Of a stretch of 64,000 nt of DNA, positions 8,956-17,823 are shown in pieces. The stretch lies in contig NZ_CP133888.1 of the NCBI RefSeq assembly GCF_041228405.1, positions 3,782,001-3,846,000 on the forward strand, given 5' to 3'. The stretch's first letter is position 1; every line of letters begins with the position of its first letter. The position numbers and the translations under genes were made by a program. The stretch comes from Salinilacustrithrix flava. Its GTDB lineage: Bacteria; Actinomycetota; Acidimicrobiia; Acidimicrobiales; Salinilacustritrichaceae. Below the pieces are notes generated by a model. It had not been told where the DNA came from and did not search any database. It worked only from the letters and a program-made list of their open reading frames with translations.

Positions 8956-9709
8956 GTGGTTGCACGCCGAGCGTGAGGGATCGGGCCCGCCGTTGGTGCT
9001 GGTGCACGGCTTCACCCAGACCCGTCGGTGCTGGGGACCGGTGGCCGAGGACCTGGCCACGGACCACGCGGTGGTCCGGGTCGACGCCCCAGGGCACGGC
9101 ATGTCCACCGACGTCCTGGCCGGGCTGCGGGGCGGCGGACGCCTCATCGCGGACCAGGGCGGCGAGGCCACCTACCTCGGCTACTCCATGGGCGGCCGCT
9201 ACCTCATCCACCTCGCGCTGGCGAACCCCGAGCTCGTCCGGGGCCTGGTGCTCCTCGGAGCCACCGCTGGCATCGACGACCCCGAGGAGCGAGCGGCGCG
9301 GGTGCGCGCCGACGAGGCCACGGCCGCTCGGATCCGGGAGCTGGGCCTGCTCGAGTTCCTCCAGACCTGGATCGCCCAGCCGCTGTTCGCCGGCATCCCG
9401 CCCGAGCGCCAGTACCTGCTGGAGCGGATGGAGAACACCGTCGACGGGCTCGAGAGCTCGCTGCTGCAGTCGGGCACCGGCGCCCAGGACCCCTCGTGGG
9501 ACAAGCTGCACCGCCTCGACATGCCCGTGCTCGTGGTGGCCGGCGAGCGGGACGAGAAGTTCACTGCCCTCGGTCGGCGGCTGCAGGAGGCCATCGGCGC
9601 CAACGCGACCTTCGCCACCGTGCCCGGTGCGGGCCACGCCGCCCACCTCGAGCAGCCGGAGGCGTTCCTCGACGTGCTGCGGCCCTGGCTCGCGGCCCAC
9701 GACCTGTAG
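8954..9709 (+). CDS. menH: SHCHC synthase-like alpha/beta hydrolase (MenH)
   Basis: The 251-residue alpha/beta hydrolase has the oxyanion region LVHGF, the nucleophile elbow GYSMGGR (Ser), and the acid/base pair in ERDEKF and GAGHAAH. GYSMGGR, the WIAQPLF region, the SGTGAQ segment and ERDEKF match the MenH pattern more closely than generic hydrolases. MenH removes pyruvate from the MenD product, and its placement head-to-head with menD supports the call. The ATG at 8954 shares bases with the menD start. A strong hairpin lies just after the stop. Confidence 0.85.
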   Translation: MWLHAEREGSGPPLVLVHGFTQTRRCWGPVAEDLATDHAVVRVDAPGHGMSTDVLAGLRGGGRLIADQGGEATYLGYSMGGRYLIHLALANPELVRGLVLLGATAGIDDPEERAARVRADEATAARIRELGLLEFLQTWIAQPLFAGIPPERQYLLERMENTVDGLESSLLQSGTGAQDPSWDKLHRLDMPVLVVAGERDEKFTALGRRLQEAIGANATFATVPGAGHAAHLEQPEAFLDVLRPWLAAHDL

Positions 9710-9712
9710 CGC

Positions 9713-9747
9713 GCCGCGGGGCACGCCTCAGCGGCGTGCCCCGCGGC
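9713..9747. terminator. 15-bp perfect stem-loop between convergent genes
   Basis: The arms 9713-9727 and 9733-9747 are perfectly complementary (15 bp, almost all G/C) around a 5-base loop. The element starts 3 bp after the menH stop and lies 22 bp before the stop of the convergent RND gene, so it can terminate transcripts from both sides. There is no T-run on either side, which is common for terminators in GC-rich actinobacteria. Confidence 0.8.
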
Positions 9748-9769
9748 CCGGAACGCTGATGGAGCGGAC

Positions 9770-12739
9770 CTACAGGCCGGCGGCGACGGCGGCGTCGATG
9801 ACGTCCTGGGGGACGGTGCAGGTCGCGGCCGCCTCGGCCACGAGCCCGAACAGGGTGTCCTGGTCGGAGCCGGCCATGGCGAGCAGCTCGGACTCCGGCG
9901 TGCCGGCCAGCAGCTGCTCGTGCGTGCAGTTGGCGGCCCGGGGGTCAGCGCCCTGCGCGGTCAGCAGGTTGAACACCGTCGACTGGACCAGGCCCTCGGG
10001 GGCCTCCTCCGGGAAGTCGTCCAGGGACAGCTCCCCGGTCGCCTCCGGCGCGGTCGTCGTGGTGGTGGTCGTGGCCGGGAGCTCGACCGGGGTGTAGGAG
10101 ATCTCCACCGAGTCCCCGGTGCCGCGTTCGGCCGACGCCCACAGGCCCACGGCGATGGCGGCGACGACGAGGACGCCTCCCACCCAGGCGAGGAGTCGGG
10201 CGCCCTGGGGCTGGGCGGCGAGGCGGACGGCCCCACCCGGGGCGTGCCCCTCGATGGGGAAGATCCCGCGCTGGTCGGCCCACATCAGCAGCGGCGGCAT
10301 CACGACCAGGGCGGCGAGGAGCGCCACCGTGACGTTCATCGTGACGATGATGCCGAAGTCACGCAGCAGCGGCAGCGCCGATCCGATCAGCACCGCGAAC
10401 CCGCCGACGGTGGTGGCGGCCGAGGTGAAGAACGCTCGTCCGGTGCGTCGAGCAGCGTGGTCGGACGCGTCCTTCGGCGACTTGCCGCCCTGTCGCTCTT
10501 CCAGGTACCGGGAGGTGATCAGCACGGAGAACTCCGTGCAGGAGGCGATCACGAGGGGTCCGGACACGGTGGTGAGCGGGCTGAGCGTGAGCCCGAAGGC
10601 GCCGATGACCACCGACGACGTCCCGATGGCGAGCCCGACGGGCACGAGCGTGAGCGCGGCCCGGCCGAGCGACTGCAGCCGGATCAGGAGGAACAGCGCG
10701 GCGAGGGCGAGCCCGAGGTACGTGAGGACGGCCCGGTTCGCCGACAGGTTCTCGAGGAGACCGACACCCACCACGGCGAGGCCGGCCGGCGTGGCCCGCA
10801 CGGGGGGCTCGTCGGGGCCGAGGTTCTCGAGCAGGATGGAGTCCTCGGGCAGGTCGAGGGCGTCGAGCCGCTCGGCCAGGTCGGCCTCGAGCACCTCGAC
10901 GAGATCGGCCCGGTCCTCCAGGCTGCCGGGCGCGAGGCGCAGGTTGACCTGCGTGGCGGTGCCGTCCTCGGCGAGCAGGACCTTGCGGATGTCGTCGGGC
11001 ATGACGGCGGCTGCCGCCGCCGCGTCGGCCGAGGTCGGCGCCAGCTCGGTCGCACCGGGCACGGCGATGATCTTGGCCATGGTGCCGGTGAGCGACGAGG
11101 ACGTGGCCACCTCGTCGAGGCCCTCGGCGTAGGTGGTGAAGTCGTGGAGCACCTGGGTCAGGTCCTCGTCGAGGACGTTGTTGGCGCTGACCAGGACGCT
11201 GAGCGTGGAGGAGAACCCGGTGGCCTCCTCGAGGGTGTCGAGGTCGCGCACGGTCTGGGTGTCCTGGTTGATCCAGCGGACCGGGTCGGACTCGATCTCG
11301 AAGCGACCCTCCATGGCGACGCCGCCGACGAAGAGCAGCGCCGACAGGACGACCAGGGGCACCGCCGCCTTGGGCGGGAGGCCGCCGAGCCACACGACGA
11401 AGCGCTCGACGCGGGACTCCTTCACCGATGGCGTGCGGGACCGGTACTCGCGGACGCCCAGGATGGTGGTGGGCAGGACGATGCCGCAGAAGACGAGGGC
11501 CACGATGCCGACAGCCAGCATCACGCCGAAGTCCCGGATCATGGGGACTTGGCTGAGCTGCAGGGCCATGAAGGCCACGACCGCGGCCAGCGTCGCAGCG
11601 ATGAGCGCCGGGCCGACGTTGGCGAGCGTCTCGCTGATCGGGTGCTCGTCCTTGTCGAGCGCGGCCTCCTCCTCGATGCGGTTGTGCACCTGGATGGCGA
11701 AGTCGATGCCGAGCCCGATGAGGATCGGCAGGCCGCTGATCGTCACGAGCGACAGGTCGATGCCGATGTAGCCGAGGAGGGCGAACCCCCACATGACGCC
11801 CACGACGGTGGAGAGCAGCGGCAGGAAGCGCCAGCGGACCCGGAACATCAGGAGCAGGATCACGGCCATGATCGCCAGGGCGATGGCGCCGAGGGTGAGC
11901 ATGCCGCCCTGCAGGTAGTCGTTGATGTCCTTCAGGAACACCGGGGAGCCGGTGACCACGACCTCGAAGCCGTCGAGCTGGGTGCCCTCGACGACGTCGA
12001 GCACGGCCTGGGTGCCCGACGACAGCGTGTCGAGGTCGGCGTTGCCCTGCAGGAGGACGCCGCCGACGGCCGTCTGGAGGTTGGGGAACGTGCTCTGCAG
12101 CGAGAGGCGCACCACCCGGTCGTCGCCGGTGGGCATCTCCGGGACACCGTCGACGACCTCGACGTTCTGGTTGCCGAACAGGAGGAACTCGATCCAGCCG
12201 GGGTTCGACAGGTCGCGGTCCTCCACCGCGCCGAGGCGGGCGAGGGTCGTGGTGACGTCGGCCTGGCGGAGGGCCTGGGACTCCTCGTCCGGCTCGCGCT
12301 CGAGGGCGCTCAGCAGGGCGCCGGTGCCCGGCGACGGCTCGATGGTCGCGCCGGACGGAGCGACGCCGGTGGTGATGGACTCGCTGAACTCCACGGTCGT
12401 GAGCGGCGCGACCACCGAGTACACCTCGTCGATGGCCCGCAGCTCGGCCTCGAGGCGCTCGAGCTCTTCGAGGTTCCCCCCGGCGTACAGGTCGGAGATG
12501 TCGGCGTCACCGGTCGCCTGGAACAGCAGGATGATCGTCTCGCCACCGAACTGGCTCTGGAGCGCCTCGTTGTCGATCGCGATCTGGTCGTCGTCGTCGA
12601 GGTAGCTGTCCTGGCCGGTGGCGAACTCGAGGTTCGTCGCCCCGAGGGCGAGGATCGCCGTGATCACCACGAACGAGGTGATCACGATCACCCATCGTCG
12701 TCCGAGCTCGAACCCCAGTCTGCGCCAGTGACGTTCCAC
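9770..12739 (-). CDS. RND/MMPL-type transporter with C-terminal extension
   Basis: The 989-residue protein has two matching halves of the RND fold. Each has a single N-terminal helix, a large periplasmic-type loop and a block of helices. Sterol-sensing-like motifs occur in both halves (GLGIDFAIQVHNR; SCTEFSVLITSRY), and each block is followed by a helix-rich segment. An unusual ~110-residue tail follows the last helix: a Thr-rich linker of repeated Thr residues and a small folded-looking domain with two Cys (NCTHEQ, TCTVPQ) outside the membrane. Such exporters often carry lipids or polyketides; the substrate is unknown. GTG 12739 is the start. It sits among menaquinone genes without known involvement. 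Confidence 0.88.
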   Translation of the reverse strand: MERHWRRLGFELGRRWVIVITSFVVITAILALGATNLEFATGQDSYLDDDDQIAIDNEALQSQFGGETIILLFQATGDADISDLYAGGNLEELERLEAELRAIDEVYSVVAPLTTVEFSESITTGVAPSGATIEPSPGTGALLSALEREPDEESQALRQADVTTTLARLGAVEDRDLSNPGWIEFLLFGNQNVEVVDGVPEMPTGDDRVVRLSLQSTFPNLQTAVGGVLLQGNADLDTLSSGTQAVLDVVEGTQLDGFEVVVTGSPVFLKDINDYLQGGMLTLGAIALAIMAVILLLMFRVRWRFLPLLSTVVGVMWGFALLGYIGIDLSLVTISGLPILIGLGIDFAIQVHNRIEEEAALDKDEHPISETLANVGPALIAATLAAVVAFMALQLSQVPMIRDFGVMLAVGIVALVFCGIVLPTTILGVREYRSRTPSVKESRVERFVVWLGGLPPKAAVPLVVLSALLFVGGVAMEGRFEIESDPVRWINQDTQTVRDLDTLEEATGFSSTLSVLVSANNVLDEDLTQVLHDFTTYAEGLDEVATSSSLTGTMAKIIAVPGATELAPTSADAAAAAAVMPDDIRKVLLAEDGTATQVNLRLAPGSLEDRADLVEVLEADLAERLDALDLPEDSILLENLGPDEPPVRATPAGLAVVGVGLLENLSANRAVLTYLGLALAALFLLIRLQSLGRAALTLVPVGLAIGTSSVVIGAFGLTLSPLTTVSGPLVIASCTEFSVLITSRYLEERQGGKSPKDASDHAARRTGRAFFTSAATTVGGFAVLIGSALPLLRDFGIIVTMNVTVALLAALVVMPPLLMWADQRGIFPIEGHAPGGAVRLAAQPQGARLLAWVGGVLVVAAIAVGLWASAERGTGDSVEISYTPVELPATTTTTTTAPEATGELSLDDFPEEAPEGLVQSTVFNLLTAQGADPRAANCTHEQLLAGTPESELLAMAGSDQDTLFGLVAEAAATCTVPQDVIDAAVAAGL

Positions 12740-12803
12740 GGCGGCGCATGCTACGGCGTCCCCCGCTGCAGCACAGCAGAGGACAAGGTCCCGTTCTCGC
12801 TGC

Positions 12804-13700
12804 TCAGGCGGAGATGGCCAGGCCCAGCGCGAGCAGGACGCCGAAGACCAGCTGCACCTGCCCGGTCGCGCCGAGCACGGCGATGAGGTCGCGCCCCGCT
12901 GCGCCGGACCGCACGAGCCGGATCGGGCGCAGGGCCGGGACCGCTGCGAGCAGCGCGATCAGCGCTGCAGGTCGGGCGATCGAGACCGGCACGACCAGCA
13001 GGAGGGCCACGACGAGCATGGCCACGAACAGGGTGCGGGTGCGCTCGTCGCCCAGCCGCACCGCCAGGGTCTGCTTGCCGGCGACCGTGTCACCCGGGAT
13101 GTCCCGGAGGTTGTTGGTGACGAGCAGCGCGGTGGCCAGCAGGCCGACCGGCACCGACGCCAGCAGGCTGAGCCCGGTGATCTCCTCGACCTGCACGTAG
13201 GTGGACCCGACGGTGGCGACCACGCCGAAGAAGACGAAGACGAAGACCTCGCCGAGGCCGAGGTAGCCGTAGGGCCTCGGTCCGCCGGTGTAGAACCACC
13301 CGGCCAGCATGCTGGCCGCACCGACGACGAGCAGCTCCCAGCCGACCGCCAGCGTGAGGGCCAGCCCCGCGGCGCCGGCAACGGCGAAGGACGCCATCGC
13401 CGCCCGCTTCACCGATGACGGCTCCTTGAGGCCCCAGCCCACCAGGCGGACGGGACCGACCCGGCCACCCGGGTCGTCCGTGCCTCGGATCCCGTCGCTG
13501 TAGTCGTTGGCGTAGTTGGTGGCGACCTGCAGCGCGAGGGCGACGACGGCGGCAGCGACCGCACGCCAGGCGATGAGCGGTCCGTCGACCCCGCGGGCCG
13601 CGGCGGTGCCGACCAGCACCGGGACGACGGCGGCGGGCAGCGTCCGGACCCGCGCGCCGGCGATCCAGGCCTGCAGTCCGGTGGGCATCGGTGCCGTCAT
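12804..13700 (-). CDS. menA: 1,4-dihydroxy-2-naphthoate polyprenyltransferase (MenA)
   Basis: This UbiA-superfamily membrane prenyltransferase attaches the isoprenoid tail to DHNA to give demethylmenaquinone. The first Asp-rich motif is NDYSDGIRGTDD. The second is NNLRDIPGDTVAGKQTLAVRLG, typical of MenA rather than UbiA. About eight to nine hydrophobic helices fill the ~298 residues. ATG 13700 was chosen; ATG 13688 and an upstream GTG at 13727 are alternatives. The divergent menE starts only 41 bp away, so the two probably share a regulatory region. Confidence 0.93.
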   Translation of the reverse strand: MTAPMPTGLQAWIAGARVRTLPAAVVPVLVGTAAARGVDGPLIAWRAVAAAVVALALQVATNYANDYSDGIRGTDDPGGRVGPVRLVGWGLKEPSSVKRAAMASFAVAGAAGLALTLAVGWELLVVGAASMLAGWFYTGGPRPYGYLGLGEVFVFVFFGVVATVGSTYVQVEEITGLSLLASVPVGLLATALLVTNNLRDIPGDTVAGKQTLAVRLGDERTRTLFVAMLVVALLLVVPVSIARPAALIALLAAVPALRPIRLVRSGAAGRDLIAVLGATGQVQLVFGVLLALGLAISA

Positions 13701-13741
13701 CCGGAGCAGGTTCGCGCACCGAGCCACCTACCCTGCACCCG

Positions 13742-14803
13742 GTGCAGAGGCTGGTGGCCATCGAGGCGCGCGGGACGCGGTTCACCGAGGCCCTGCGCGC
13801 CGCCTGGGATGCGGGCGACGCCGTGCTCCCCGTCGACCCGAGGCTCCCGGGAGCTGCGGCGGCTGCGCTCGTCGAGTCGCTGCACGTCGGGGACCCGATC
13901 GACCGCGGGGTGGCGCTCGTGGTGCCGACGAGCGGCACCACCGGCGACCCCAAGGGCGTGCAGCTGACGCACGAGCAGGTCGGGGCATCCGCGGAGGCCA
14001 CGTCGTCGTTCCTCGGCGTCGATCCCGCCCGTCACCGGTGGCTGGCGTGCCTGCCGCTCGCCCACGTCGGCGGCCTGTCCGTGGTGACCCGGGCCTGGCA
14101 CACCGGCACCCCGCTCGAGGTCCACGACGGCTTCGACGCCGCCGCCGTGGACGCGGCGGCCCGATCCGGGTGCACGCACGTCTCCCTCGTGGGGACCGCG
14201 CTGGCCCGCATCGACGCATCGGCTTGGATCCGCATCGTGCTGGGTGGCGCCGCGCCGCCCCCGGACCGGCCGTCCAACACCGTGGCCACGTACGGCATGA
14301 CCGAGACGGGCAGCGGCGTGGTCTACGACGGCGTGGCCCTCCCCGGCGTGGAGCTGCGCATCGACGACGGCGAGATCCTGGTGCGGGGACCGATGGTGGC
14401 CACCAGCTACCGGGACGGCACCCCGGTCGTCGACGACGCCGGGTGGCTGCACACCGGCGACCTCGGCCGCCTCGACGACGGCATCCTCACCGTGCACGGT
14501 CGGCGGGGCGACATGATCATCACCGGCGGCGAGAACGTGCACCCCGACCCGGTGGAGCGGCGCCTCCGCCAGCACCCCGCCGTCGCGGACGCCGCAGTCG
14601 TCGGGCGTCCCGACCCGGAGTGGGGTCAGCGGGTGGTGGCGGTGCTGGAGCTCGCGCCCGGCGCCGACGCCCCCGACCTGGACGAGGTGCGCGGGTGGGT
14701 GCGCGAGACGCTCCCACCGTGGTCGGCGCCGAAGCAGCTGGAGGTCGTCGACGCCCTGCCGCGGACCTCGCTCGGCAAGGTGCGCCGCTCCGCCGTCCGC
14801 TGA
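13742..14803 (+). CDS. menE: o-Succinylbenzoate-CoA ligase (MenE)
   Basis: This short (353-residue) member of the acyl-adenylating superfamily carries TSGTTGDPKGV for ATP binding, the YGMTETGSG core motif, HTGDLGRLDDG, and the C-terminal lysine in SLGKVRR. The large N-terminal subdomain of typical acyl-CoA synthetases is reduced, as in actinobacterial MenE proteins. The substrate is inferred from context: menD, menH and menA are within 7 kb. GTG 13742 is used; an in-frame GTG at 13691 would overlap the menA start. Confidence 0.85.
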   Translation: MQRLVAIEARGTRFTEALRAAWDAGDAVLPVDPRLPGAAAAALVESLHVGDPIDRGVALVVPTSGTTGDPKGVQLTHEQVGASAEATSSFLGVDPARHRWLACLPLAHVGGLSVVTRAWHTGTPLEVHDGFDAAAVDAAARSGCTHVSLVGTALARIDASAWIRIVLGGAAPPPDRPSNTVATYGMTETGSGVVYDGVALPGVELRIDDGEILVRGPMVATSYRDGTPVVDDAGWLHTGDLGRLDDGILTVHGRRGDMIITGGENVHPDPVERRLRQHPAVADAAVVGRPDPEWGQRVVAVLELAPGADAPDLDEVRGWVRETLPPWSAPKQLEVVDALPRTSLGKVRRSAVR

Positions 14804-14808
14804 GCGCC

Positions 14809-14826
14809 ATGGGGGATCGCCCCCAT
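14809..14826. terminator. Small hairpin after menE
   Basis: Arms 14809-14815 and 14820-14826 are perfectly complementary (7 bp, mostly G/C) with a 4-base loop, 5 bp after the menE stop. There is no T-run. It could be a weak terminator separating menE from the YiaA/B gene. Confidence 0.4.
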
Positions 14827-14924
14827 TCCCGACGCGGGATGCACCCGATGGGCCGGGTCCGGGGTGCTCCGTACGGTCGTCGAAGTGGCCGACCGGGCCA
14901 TGCAACGACCAGGAGGTACACCCC

Positions 14925-15215
14925 ATGAGCACCTACGAGCCCCAGCCCAGCCAGCTCCACTCCCCGGCCTGGGTCGCCGTCACCAAGATCCAGTTCGTCG
15001 TCTCCGTCCTCGCCCTCCTCGTCGGGCTCTGGTACCTGCCGGTGGAGCCGTGGATCGTCGCCTACCTCGTGATGGGCACCCTGCTGCTCACCTCCTCGAC
15101 GGTGGCGCTGACCAAGACGATGCGAGACCTCCACGAGGGGGGCCGCATGATCTCCCGGGTCGAGGAGGCCAAGCTCGAGCGCATCCTGTCCCAGCACGAT
15201 CCCCTGGTGCCGTGA
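14925..15215 (+). CDS. YiaA/YiaB family small inner-membrane protein
   Basis: The 96-residue protein has two membrane helices. It has the family pattern of an SPAW start, a LWYLPVEPW loop between the helices, and LTKTMRDLHEGGR after the second, then a short amphipathic tail ending in HDPLVP. The ATG is preceded by a perfect AGGAGG (14911-14916). The biochemical role of this family is not established. It lies between menE and a two-component system, and may be transcribed with the latter. Confidence 0.85.
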   Translation: MSTYEPQPSQLHSPAWVAVTKIQFVVSVLALLVGLWYLPVEPWIVAYLVMGTLLLTSSTVALTKTMRDLHEGGRMISRVEEAKLERILSQHDPLVP

Positions 15216-15239
15216 GGCCCGTCGGGCAAGATCTGTCCC

Positions 15240-16367
15240 GTGGCCCCAGCGCCGAGGACCGAGATCGGCGAGGCCGGTGCGCTCGACAGCGGCCTCGACG
15301 CCGCGGTGCGGGCCTTCCGCACCGCGGCGTGGGCCTGGCTCACGGTCGTCACCCTGCTGTCCTACGCCTCGATCGAGCAGCCGGTGGCGGCGGCGCTGGG
15401 CGTCCTCGCCGCCGGGGCCGTCACCGCCGTGTGGTGGCTGCCCTCGTCCCCGGCTCGCTCGGACGAGGTCCGGCGGCGCCTGGTCGCCGCCGAGCTGCTC
15501 GTCGGTGCCGCGCTCGTGGCGGCTGACGGCTGGGTCTACGACGACGGCCGGGCCCAGAGCTTCGGCGGGGTCTGGCCGCTGGCCGGCGTGCTCGCCGTCG
15601 CGGTCCGGTCCGGTCGTCGGGCGGGCGTGTCCGCCGGGCTGGTGCTCGGGGCGGCCCGTGCGGTTGGCGAGGTCGTCGTCGTGCGGGGCGGGTGGTCGGC
15701 CACCCGGGTGCTCGCCGTGGCCTCCACCGGCGTCCTGTTCGGCCTCGCCGGGTGGGCCGCCGGCTGGGCGGCGGGGCGCATCCGCATCGCCGAGCGGCTG
15801 GCCGCCCGCAGCGCGGCACGGGCCGAGGTCGCGGCCGAGCTGCACGACGGCGTCCTGCAGACCCTGGCCGTCGTCCAGCGTCGCAGCGACGACCCTGACC
15901 TCGTCCGGCTGGCCCGCTCCCAGGAGGCCGAGCTGCGCCGGTACCTGGCCGGGCCGGACGAGACCGCGGCCGGCGACGTGCCGGTCGAGGTCCTGCTCCG
16001 CGCCGCCGCGGCCGACGCCATCTCCCGGTTCGGGCTGCGGGTCGAGGTGGCGGCGGTCCCACCGCTGCCCGCCATGCCCGCGGCCCGGGGCGCGGCGCTG
16101 CGGGGCGTCGTGGGCGAGTGCCTCGCCAACGTGGCCAAGCACGCCGGCACCGACCGGGCCGTCGTGTTCGCCGAAGCCGACGACCGCTGCCTGCACGTGT
16201 CCGTCACCGACGAGGGCATCGGGTTCGACCCGGGTGCCGTCCACGAGCGCGGCATCGAGGAGAGCATCCGGCGCCGGGTCGAGGGGTTGGGCGGCACGAC
16301 CACCATCCACGCACGGCCGAGCGCGGGCACCACGGTGGTCGTGGAGATCCCCCTGGAGGCGAGATGA
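15240..16367 (+). CDS. NarL-type sensor histidine kinase
   Basis: The 375-residue kinase starts at GTG 15240. The first ~190 residues form six or so hydrophobic helices with no recognisable ligand-binding domain. The HisKA_3 dimerisation motif follows (AELHDGVLQTLA, phospho-acceptor His), and then a HATPase_c domain with the N box ECLANVAKHA and the G box VTDEGIGFD. It overlaps the response regulator gene by ATGA (16364-16367), so the two make a coupled pair. The signal could relate to the membrane or cell envelope; this is inferred from the membrane-embedded input only. Confidence 0.92.
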   Translation: MAPAPRTEIGEAGALDSGLDAAVRAFRTAAWAWLTVVTLLSYASIEQPVAAALGVLAAGAVTAVWWLPSSPARSDEVRRRLVAAELLVGAALVAADGWVYDDGRAQSFGGVWPLAGVLAVAVRSGRRAGVSAGLVLGAARAVGEVVVVRGGWSATRVLAVASTGVLFGLAGWAAGWAAGRIRIAERLAARSAARAEVAAELHDGVLQTLAVVQRRSDDPDLVRLARSQEAELRRYLAGPDETAAGDVPVEVLLRAAAADAISRFGLRVEVAAVPPLPAMPAARGAALRGVVGECLANVAKHAGTDRAVVFAEADDRCLHVSVTDEGIGFDPGAVHERGIEESIRRRVEGLGGTTTIHARPSAGTTVVVEIPLEAR

Positions 16368-16999
16368 GCTCGAAGATCAAGGTCCTGGTCGCCGACGACC
16401 ATGCCGTGTGGCGCTCGGGGATGCGGGCCGAGCTCGGCGAGGCCTTCTGGGTCGTGGGCGAGGCCGAGGACGCGCCGACCGCGATCGAGATGGCCGACCG
16501 GCTGCAGCCCGACGTGGTCGCCGCCGACCTGCGCATGCCCGACGGGGGTGGCCTCCGGGTGGCCGCCGAGCTGTCCGACCGGTTCCCGGTCGTGATCCTC
16601 ACCGTGTCCGAGGCCCACGACGACCTGCTCGCCGCCATCGGCGCCGGTGCCGTGGGCTACCTGGTCAAGTCCTCGACGGTGGCCGAGATCGGGGCCGGCC
16701 TCGCGGCTGCCTCCCGCGGCGAACCCGTCTTCTCCGCCAGCCTCGCCGCCCTCGTCCTCGGCGACTTCGCCCGTCCCGCCACGACGCCGGACGGACGACC
16801 GGTGAAGGCGCTGTCGCCGCGCGAGCGGGAGGTGCTGCGCCTGGTCGCCCGCGGCAGCACCTACCGCGCCGTGGGCGAGGAGCTCTTCATCGCCGAGCGG
16901 ACGGTGGAGAACCACGTCCGCAACATCCTGGAGAAGCTGCGGCTCAACCGGCGCGACGAGCTGATCCGCTGGGCCGCCAAGCGCGGCCTCGACGAATAG
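16364..16999 (+). CDS. LuxR/NarL family response regulator
   Basis: This 211-residue regulator has a receiver domain (acidic pair in VADDHAVWR, phospho-acceptor Asp in VVAADLRMPDGG, conserved Lys in GYLVKSST). It also has a C-terminal LuxR helix-turn-helix (LSPREREVLRLVARG through ERTVENHVRNILEKL). ATG 16364 overlaps the kinase stop, which fixes both the start and the partnership. Targets are unknown. Its stop lies 3 bp from the convergent SDR gene. Confidence 0.94.
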   Translation: MSSKIKVLVADDHAVWRSGMRAELGEAFWVVGEAEDAPTAIEMADRLQPDVVAADLRMPDGGGLRVAAELSDRFPVVILTVSEAHDDLLAAIGAGAVGYLVKSSTVAEIGAGLAAASRGEPVFSASLAALVLGDFARPATTPDGRPVKALSPREREVLRLVARGSTYRAVGEELFIAERTVENHVRNILEKLRLNRRDELIRWAAKRGLDE

Positions 17000-17002
17000 C
17001 CG

Positions 17003-17752
17003 CTATCCGGTCGGGCGGATGAGGGCGCCGCCGTCGACGACCAGCGTGTGACCGGTCATCCACGACGACAGCTCCGAGGCCAGGAACAGCGCGGCGTTGG
17101 CGATGTCCTCGGGCTCGCCGAGGCGGTGCAGCGGGGTGCGCTTCGCGATCTGCTCCTCGCCGGTCTCCCACAGGGCCTTGGCCATGTCGGTCTTCACCAG
17201 GCCGGGCGCGATGGCGTTGACCCGCACGCCCGGTGAGAGGTCGGCGGCCAGCACCTTGGTGAGGTGGATCAGCGCCGCCTTCGTCGTGTTGTAGATGCCG
17301 ATGCCCGGCTCGACCGACATGCCGCCGATGGACGCGATGTTGATGACGGCGCCGCCGTTGTCCTGCATCGATGCCTTCCAGCACTCCTGGGCCCACACGA
17401 GCGGGCCGCGCAGGTTGACCTCCCAGGTCTTGTCGTAGCGCGGCAGGTCGATCTCGATGGGACGGCCCATGTAGGGGTTGGTGGCGGCGTTGTTCACGAG
17501 GATGTCGACCCGGCCGAAGGTGTCCACGGTGTGGGCCACGCACGCAGCGGCCGCATCCGGATCGCCGGCGTTGGCGGCGAAGACCGACGTCTCCCCGTCG
17601 ATGTCCGCGGCCGCTGCCTCGAGGGCGTCCTGCTTGCGGGAGCTGAGCACCACCTGGGCGCCGGCCTCCGCCAGCGTCTTCGCGATCGCCTTGCCGATGC
17701 CCTTGGACGCCCCCGTCACGAGCGCGACCTGTCCGTCGAGTCTGATCTCCAT
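17003..17752 (-). CDS. Short-chain dehydrogenase/reductase
   Basis: This classical 249-residue SDR has the cofactor motif TGASKGIGKAIA, NNAAT near residue 90, the catalytic Ser in NIASIGGM, and YNTTK (Tyr and Lys). PGLVKTDMA follows, and the C-terminal HTLVVDGG is typical of the FabG-like group. Arg in LSSRKQ after beta-strand 2 favours NADP(H). ATG 17752 begins right at the first beta strand. The substrate cannot be told from sequence; no pathway neighbours help. Confidence 0.88.
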   Translation of the reverse strand: MEIRLDGQVALVTGASKGIGKAIAKTLAEAGAQVVLSSRKQDALEAAAADIDGETSVFAANAGDPDAAAACVAHTVDTFGRVDILVNNAATNPYMGRPIEIDLPRYDKTWEVNLRGPLVWAQECWKASMQDNGGAVINIASIGGMSVEPGIGIYNTTKAALIHLTKVLAADLSPGVRVNAIAPGLVKTDMAKALWETGEEQIAKRTPLHRLGEPEDIANAALFLASELSSWMTGHTLVVDGGALIRPTG

Positions 17753-17823
17753 GGCGGCGCACCGTAGCCCTGCGCGAGCCGGCTTGGATCGACATCTGAC
17801 CCCGACCACTACGGTCGCCGACC

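Noticed and set aside
9920..12886. 988-residue plus-strand frame over the RND gene
   Set aside because: Its His/Arg/Gly-rich composition and exact coverage of a clear transporter gene on the other strand mark it as a shadow.
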